The notes beneath the pieces were generated by a model. The model made no database searches. It saw only the letters and a program-made list of their open reading frames with translations, and was not told the DNA's origin. From positions 14,960,001 through 15,024,000 of the forward strand of contig CM059586.1 in assembly GCA_030407085.1 (NCBI GenBank): a stretch of 64,000 nucleotides of DNA. The letters are read 5' to 3'. Both the position numbers and the translations under genes were made by a program. Below, one piece after another: positions 57,700 through 64,000 of this stretch. This DNA is from Trichopria drosophilae (Eukaryota > Arthropoda > Insecta > Hymenoptera > Diapriidae). Numbering within the stretch: position 1 is the stretch's first letter; every line of letters begins with the position of its first letter.

Positions 57700-59435
57700 A
57701 AAAGCAGTGTGCGAAATTGAATTTCGTGCACTTTGTTGAATATTGAAACTGTTAACTTTTTATTTTTTATGATTCCATACCAATACAATACCAATTGAAT
57801 TTTTTGATACGGACAACCAAAGTCGTTTGGTAAATATTACCAAAAAAAAATAGTTATTCTCTTCGCACGAATTGATTAAAGACTTTTTCCCTATCAATAA
57901 ATATTTTTTGTATGTTTTGGCATTAAGCATTCAAAACATACCGATCTTTTCACTTCTGTCCATTTTAAATTCAGCGAAAAATAAACATACATATCCAGTA
58001 ATAAATAACGTCTGAAATGAGATACGCTTTTGCAGTTAAATAATACTTAGATTATCACTATGTAGTACTATTACAGCCAGTGGTACATATTAATAATGTC
58101 TACTCCACGGTGTTTACATTTCGGCAGCCATTCGTCTTTTAAAAAAACAATTCTTGGTTGAAAACATCAGCAAAGATTTATTACATTTAAAGCATCCACC
58201 CTAAATGTAATGCGGAGTTCAGAAACTTTTCTTCTTGTAATCACAGATCTTTATTTTCCCCTCGTACTTTTATTCTATCCTCTTAAGTTCTTGTACCGAA
58301 AGCTCAAATTGGAGGGTGCTCATAGTAGATACGAATCGGTACTTAAATAAAAAGACTATGCAAAGATGTTAATTACTTCAATCCAGAAACACAGTTAGAA
58401 AACAAATATCTTTTTTACCTGCAACAGAAATTAAATGGTGTTAATAAAGAATATCGAAGAATTCATATTTATAATTCTTATTTTATTTGTGCAGTTGCAA
58501 ATATTATAAACACTCCAAATAATGAAATGAGAGAAATGAATATATTTAGAAATTTATCACAGGAATGATTTAATTGTACGTAGCTCTGCTGTTTTAATTA
58601 TAGGGACTCAAAATCAACCAATAAATAGCAAAAAAATACTTAATGAACATGAAGGGACATCAATTAAAAAATGACAACTGTCATAAGATTTTTTGAAAGT
58701 ACTTCATATAACTGACAATCCGAGATACCGAATGGAAAAAGATATTAGCAGATTTTCTCTTTATACTTATATATATATATTAGGTCCATGTGTACATTTA
58801 TATACTCAAAACGTGGGTCTTGACTCCTGAGAGGGGGGTTTTAGAGGATCAATTTGTAATCAAACATTGTTAACTATTTATAGTTTATTTGTTGATTTTA
58901 AGTGTCAACAACTCAAAACCTCCAATCTTTTTATGATTATTGTAATGCCACAAGTTTGTCTTATGCGTAATTTTCGACATGAAATCGAGGCAAAAAAACA
59001 AGAAAAAATTGTTTTACGGGCCTGATTTAATATAAAAAAAAATTTCGTTCACATTCAGTAATCCCGCAAAGATAATTCCTAACACTAAAACAGTTTCAGA
59101 AAGTTCGCAAGTATCCATATGACAACATGTGTGCGATTTTTTAGAGGTATGAGTAATTTTGATAAAACGTATCCTAATAAATTTAGTTATAACATTCATT
59201 TGAACGTGTCTTTTAAACTACTAACTATGTTCTCTTTTCATTGAATATAAAGTGAGTTTACGCTACTAGCTAGTATTCAATTAGTTATACTGATACAGCT
59301 TTCAAAACATTAGGATAAATGGATACAATTGAAGTCAAATTCAGCATTTATATAAATAACTTTATGATTCCGGTGTTCCTCCACAATCTTTGCACCGAAA
59401 CATGAAAATATAATTGAAATTCTTGTACCCGGAAT
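57700..59435. other. AT-rich spacer
   Basis: No supported features except a short (TA)n at 58770-58780. Confidence 0.4.
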
Positions 59436-59439
59436 CCCT

Positions 59440-59720
59440 CGTTTAAAAATAAATTTTGTCCGACACGTTCAGCAGAATAGCCACGCATCTCGACCAGTCA
59501 AAATACGAGAGGATTTCGTTAGAGGCGGACAAGACTAATAATCCCGTAATCATGTGGCATAATAAACTGCTGAGCATTAGCAAGGCGCGAGGAGACTCAT
59601 ATTTTCGGTAACGTCGTCTTTGACGTTACCTCTAAACTGCCTTACGTACTGACGACATTCAGCGATGCGCGAAATGTACCACGACGCCTTAGATCTCCGT
59701 TCATTTTGGCACATTATGAC
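59440..59720. other. GC-richer island with perfect palindrome, candidate regulatory element
   Basis: It contains TAATCCCGTAATC (Otx/Bicoid-like core), CATAATAAAC, and the inverted repeat GGTAACGTC/GACGTTACC with a 6 nt spacer at 59607-59630. There is no open frame. Confidence 0.35.
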
Positions 59721-60379
59721 AATTTCAAAATTTGAGCAAAACGATATTTTGAGTTTAGTTTTACTCTCCGTGCAACCGTTTATGCAGCTGTTAATTACTT
59801 AACTATGAACTTTACACTATGAAATAAAAATTAATCCATTCCAGTGAAAGAGTGAAAACTTACTCATAAATAGTGAATTCTCACTTCAAGAAAAATTGTT
59901 GGCATTTATTAAAAAGTGACGGCGATTTGGAATTTAAAAAATTATTGCTGATGCTATTTTAATTATTTTAATATTAATACATTGCTTTTCAATTCAAAAC
60001 AGTTTATCTTCACAATTAATTATAGTAATGTAACATTTGTACTCTGTTAATTTCTTAGAATTAAATGTTGACTTAAAATTGAAAGTCGGCAATATGCTAA
60101 CTCCGAAAATATTGAACTCCAATGTAAAAGAGTGACCTGTATGACACAAAGCTCCCATAGAAGTCCTCAGGAGTTCAATTCTAGACGCTTCCTGGGAGCA
60201 CAATTGATCCATACGAGTCCCCTGGGATGTTGCTGATCTCATAAGAATTTGCTCAATTTGAAGTCTTTGCAAACTCCCACGAAGCTCTTGTGAGAATTCC
60301 TGTAGAACGTAGTTTTAGTTGTGTTCTTAACCGCTTGATAATTTCAAAGACAGTGCTCAAAATGCAGCAAAAAATTGTG

Positions 60380-60760
60380 TTGGATTTTAATAATACTTGG
60401 TATAAGTAGTTTTTTTTGGGACGCTGATTTCGAATATTTCGTCAGATTTTGGAAATTCAAAATGGCCGATCCAATGTGGCGGGCGAATTTTTGAATATCG
60501 AAAAGAATCACTTCAATCTTTTTACTAGGGGATTTTACTAGGGGAAATCTGCTGTCAGATGATGAAAATTCCAAAATGGAGATAGTTGAACCAAAAATTA
60601 AAAAAAAAAACTGAGTAACAAGTTTCAAGTAGAATGGTTCGACGTTTCAAAAAAGTGTTCGTCATATTGGATGAGCCATTTTGAATTTTCGAAATCTGAC
60701 TTCAGATTCATAATTAACGACTCCAAAAACCTTTGAGTAACAAGTTTCAAACAGATTTAT
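60380..60760. repeat. Two ATGGCGG-type units in opposed orientation
   Basis: Forward: GGACGCTGATTTCGAATAT, then TTCAAAATGGCCGATCC. Reverse: TCATATTGGATGAGCC, then GAAATCTGACTTCAGATTC and ACGACTCCAAAAACC. Confidence 0.6.
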
Positions 60761-60927
60761 AAACTTCTTATGAATAAATTGATAACATAAATTGATAACA
60801 TAAATGGATAACGTCAACGTATTCAGTACATCTTTGACTGTAGAAATGGATTTGATTTAAATTGACATAAATTCCAGAATTTGTTAGTCTAATTTGTATC
60901 ATGACGATGATTTGCATTTTTCCGCAG

Positions 60928-61072
60928 TCTGGGAAAAGTTCGAAATGACGAAGATCTTCGTCATCGGCAGTCAAGGGATTAAGGGTGTCCTAAAGTGGTC
61001 CGCCGGTAAGGTAGGAATTTACGCGGAAAAGGGTAAATTAAAAATGACTGAAATTTTCACAATTCCGGCTAG
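60928..61072 (+). CDS. Candidate small coding exon, unknown product
   Basis: TTTGCATTTTTCCGCAG ends at 60927, a good splice acceptor. It is followed by a GC-richer stretch with ATG at 60945 (GAA before it) and an open frame starting MTKIFVIGSQGIKG and containing GKVGIYAEKG. The stretch ends at a strong donor, GCTAG/GTAAGG, around 61072. If not spliced there, the frame stops at once (AGG TAA), giving 43 residues. Composition and codon use contrast with the AT-rich flanks. I do not recognise the protein; the short hydrophobic N-terminus followed by lysine-rich sequence is not diagnostic. No next exon was identified downstream, so this may equally be a chance frame or a pseudoexon. Confidence 0.3.
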
Positions 61073-61079
61073 GTAAGGA

Positions 61080-62260
61080 TATAAATAATAATTCTAATTA
61101 ATGTATACAAACAATTAACGAATGCGAAAGAAATTACTTAAGAATTGAATGAGAATTATTGGATATATTTTATTTTTTATTTATGTCCAAAAGCTTTTGG
61201 TCACCTCATAATTAACTTCTTTGGCATCCTGTACGAGTCCGTACATAGAAAGTAGCATTGCCCTTACACAGCCCGACTTATGAAACATTGATTCAGACTT
61301 TTTTTATTAAAATTCACAATCTATAGTGTGCATTCTATTTCATCGAAATATTGTGTCATATACGAAATGCCAGGATTAGACAGAATTCGCAAACAGAATG
61401 GTTTCCGTGAATTGAACGCTTCTATTTAAACAACTATCTTGAACTGCCGCTCGACGAGCGTGGTAGTTCCGAACACCCTCGAGTGATGGCGCTCGAGAGA
61501 GTAGTTTTTAGCAGTTTCGAATAGCCGTCGAGTGGTGGTGCATAAAGTATTCCGTTAAATGCATTCTATGTATAGAGCATGGGCGAGTTATTGGAAATAA
61601 ATGACAATCGCCCATTTGCAATAGTTTACCTCCATTTCCTAATTAATTTTCTTGGCATTCGTTAATTGACCATATACAGTAATTAGAATTACCTTTACAG
61701 TACCCGAATTTTGCTTCTGACATTTTTAATTTACGTTTTTTAGTGTAAATTCCTACCTTATCATTGGACGGACTAATTTAGAACCCCGTTAAGAAGTTAA
61801 ATTTGGGAAGAAAGTAATATGGTATATATTTATAAATGATATCTGTGGTCTAAATAAGCAGTCAAAATTAAATTAATTTTATCCAGTGATGATCTCGTGA
61901 TGAGGTCCCAGAGAGCTTCAATCAAGCTTCGAGGGAGTTTACACGAAAGCTGCTGTTGCGTTGCAAGGCACCTTTATAAGTGTTCGAAAAGACGGACTCT
62001 TAAGTCCTTTAAATTCTTAAAGAATCTGGAGAACTTCATGTGACTTTAATGGTAATTGAAAATGAAGATTCCCACGAAAATCCGGAAACTTCAGGCAAAC
62101 TCCGTGGGTGCTCATTGTGCTACACGAGGAGTTTAGTTACTCGGAAGAAAAGATTGAAGAAATCACTCCTATATTAAAATGAAAATTCATTCCTAGTGTT
62201 CAGTGAACATTCATTTTATATTGTGTAAATTTATCGTTACGAAAGCGATTTTCGTGGATA
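61080..62260. other. AT-rich spacer with one GC patch
   Basis: The GC patch at 61440-61560 carries CTCGAGTGATGGCGCTCGAG (61479-61498 region), a direct repeat of the CTCGAG palindrome. No exon with good splice sites was found downstream of the 60.9 kb candidate. Confidence 0.35.
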
Positions 62261-62264
62261 GGCA

Positions 62265-63135
62265 GACTGATGAACAAATGGAGATTCAGGACGCTATATA
62301 GGTAGGTAGCCATACCGACAAATTGACGGACAGACGGACAGACAGACCCATAGACAAACAGGCAGAGAGGTAAACAAACAGATGGACGTATAAAGAAACA
62401 ATCAGGAGCAGACACATACGAATTTAACACGTAAATAAATCCATAATTAAACAGACACGCAACAAACAAAAGACAAGAAATATGCTGATAGGCAAAATGA
62501 CACAGAAATGAACAAACCGATAGCGAAACTAAGTATATTCGAAATTACCTTATAAACTTTCAAAGAATATAATGTAGCGTGAATAAGCAAGCGATAAAAA
62601 AAGAATTATTAATAAATCGACACGTGAACAAATAGACTGGAATAATCCAACACGACATGAAGGACGCAGACATGAAGAGTACGATACGCCGACAGATAGG
62701 CAGCTTGATGAACAGATAGACAGAATAAAGACAAACACATAGGTGGACGAATAAACAAACAAAGAGACAGCCAGATAGATACATAGACAAATAATTAAAC
62801 TACAGGCAGACAGATGGACCCAAAGACACGTCAATAGTCAGGCAGACTGATGATCAGATAGATAGAGAAAAATCTAGAGTAAAAAGAGACAGATGAGAAG
62901 GTATACAGAAAGACATTCAAATAGACACACATTCAGACATAGAAATAATCTGATCGACAGTTAGATAGACAATCCAACAGTCTAACCGCTAGAGGAACCA
63001 GACAGGCGAATAATCGACAAATTGAAAGTTATAAAGACAGACAGGTAAACAAACAGACGGAAGATAAAATTAGACGTTTGATAAACAATCAGAAAAACGA
63101 ACAATTAGACAGACGTACACCTGAACAAAGCCAGA
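62265..63135 (+). repeat. Decayed tetranucleotide satellite (GACA/GATA/AACA)
   Basis: About 870 bp in which GACAGACAGAC, AGATAGATAGA and AACAAACA runs dominate, now broken by many point changes. On the other strand it reads as cysteine- and serine-rich frames, which are artefacts. G is almost confined to GA and GG steps within the repeat unit. Confidence 0.8.
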
Positions 63136-63394
63136 TACAAAAATGAAGGCTATACCCTATACTGGATGTATTCAAACCTAACCCTTTAAGGACGGGACGG
63201 ACACTTTTTGAACGTCAACTTCAGCGCGATATTAGATAATGTTATGGGAAAGAAAAAAAAAATCTGTACTCAATGTTTCTTACGTAAAAAAGGCTGCTCT
63301 TTTAGATTCTGCAAAAAGAATTGATCCAAAACACTTTCCAAAAAAGATACAGCTGATTTTATAAAAAAAAAAACGCAAAATTGTTAAATATTTA

Positions 63395-64000
63395 TTCATA
63401 AATCGTCAATTTACACCGGGAAACTGCAACGCAGAGGACTCGGAAATGCAAAATATCGCGTCCAAAATGTTTCAGCTTCAAAATGGTACCTATGATTTTT
63501 CTAAATTTCAAAATGGCGGTCTAAAAATGGCGCCCAAAATGCAAAATTTGTATATTGTTTCATTTTTAGCCAACCGATTGAAGTTTCGAAATCGGCAATT
63601 GCTCAATAACTGCAAATTTATGTTTTTGGAGTCGCTGATTACAAATATGAGGTCTGATTTTCAAAATTCAAAATAGCGGATCCAAAATAGCGGATGACAT
63701 TTTTAAAATATTCACGGATTTTCTTAAAAATGGTCACTAAAGGGTTTTCGTGGTCGCTGATTACAAATATGAGATCAGATTTTCAAAATTCAAAATGGCG
63801 GATCCAAAATGGCGGATCCAATATGGCGGATAAACTTTCTAAAATATTAACGGATTTTCGTAAAAATGGTCACTAAAAGTCGTTAGTTGGGGTCGCTGGT
63901 TGCAGATATGAACGTCTTTTGCCATCAAGAAAAATGGACGTTGTCCGACTCTTACCACCAGGAGGTAAACGTAAAGTTAAAAGTTATCTTCTTTATTCGA
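63395..64000 (+). repeat. ATGGCGG-type tandem repeat, best-preserved copy
   Basis: The units begin GTCGCTGATTACAAATATGA at about 63632 and 63752, with a third, GTCGCTGGTTGCAGATATGA, near 63891. The period is 120-140 bp. Each unit carries TTTTCAAAATTCAAAATGGC, GGATCC and GTAAAAATGGTCACTAAA-like words, and the GGATCC box is itself reiterated. It continues past the window edge. Reading frames inside it are not genes. Confidence 0.8.

Overview
This 64 kb window looks like gene-poor nuclear DNA from an insect, either intergenic or a very large intron. The reasons are its AT-rich base composition, many fossil and fresh DNA transposons, short TTAGG-like tracts and an insect-type DD41D mariner transposase. 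The repeat style (many CAC(G/T)GAGAAA-ended elements and 'AAAATGGCGGATCC' repeats) made me lean towards Hymenoptera, but that is a weak inference. I see no complete host protein gene, no convincing functional tRNA or rRNA gene, and no CRISPR array. The only convincing long reading frame is the transposase.

Layout. 0-9 kb: a GC-rich edge, AT-rich spacer with degenerate repeats, a pyrimidine tract, and a GC-richer island near 7.0-7.4 kb. 9.2-10.9 kb: two fold-back elements, one with ~280 bp arms. 11-18 kb: GC islands at 11.3-11.9 and 17.1-18.0 kb separated by AT-rich spacer. 18.2-22.2 kb: a ~1.1 kb element with short inverted ends, then two short inverted-repeat (MITE-like) elements. 22.5-34 kb: GC islands, another MITE-like copy, and an 1.1 kb array of degenerate palindromic words. 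34.5-39.7 kb: a MITE-like element and an apparently intact 3.6 kb mariner. 42.8-51.6 kb: the densest cluster of MITE-like elements, including one nested in another, plus an island with an octamer/Sox-like composite site. 52-64 kb: a second island that shares a ~70 bp block with the first, a purine tract, a non-LTR retrotransposon tail, a candidate small exon, an ~870 bp decayed tetranucleotide satellite, and clean copies of the ATGGCGG repeat at the right edge.

Two systems stand out. (1) The mariner at 36.1-39.7 kb encodes an uninterrupted 357-residue DD41D transposase. It lies between unusually long, nearly identical inverted repeats built from ~280 bp tandem subunits, two on the left and three on the right, and it carries a diverged second copy of its own 5' region. 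(2) About ten short elements share the termini CAC(G/T)GAGAAA, several flanked by TA. Their interiors differ, but most are filled with an iterated, self-complementary word private to that element. No autonomous partner for them is visible here.

The GC-richer islands spaced through the window (about 7.0, 11.3, 17.1, 22.5, 24.2, 32.5, 33.3, 44.6, 49.5, 52.2 and 59.4 kb) lack good reading frames. They resemble the conserved non-coding elements that surround developmental regulators, but conservation cannot be judged from one sequence.
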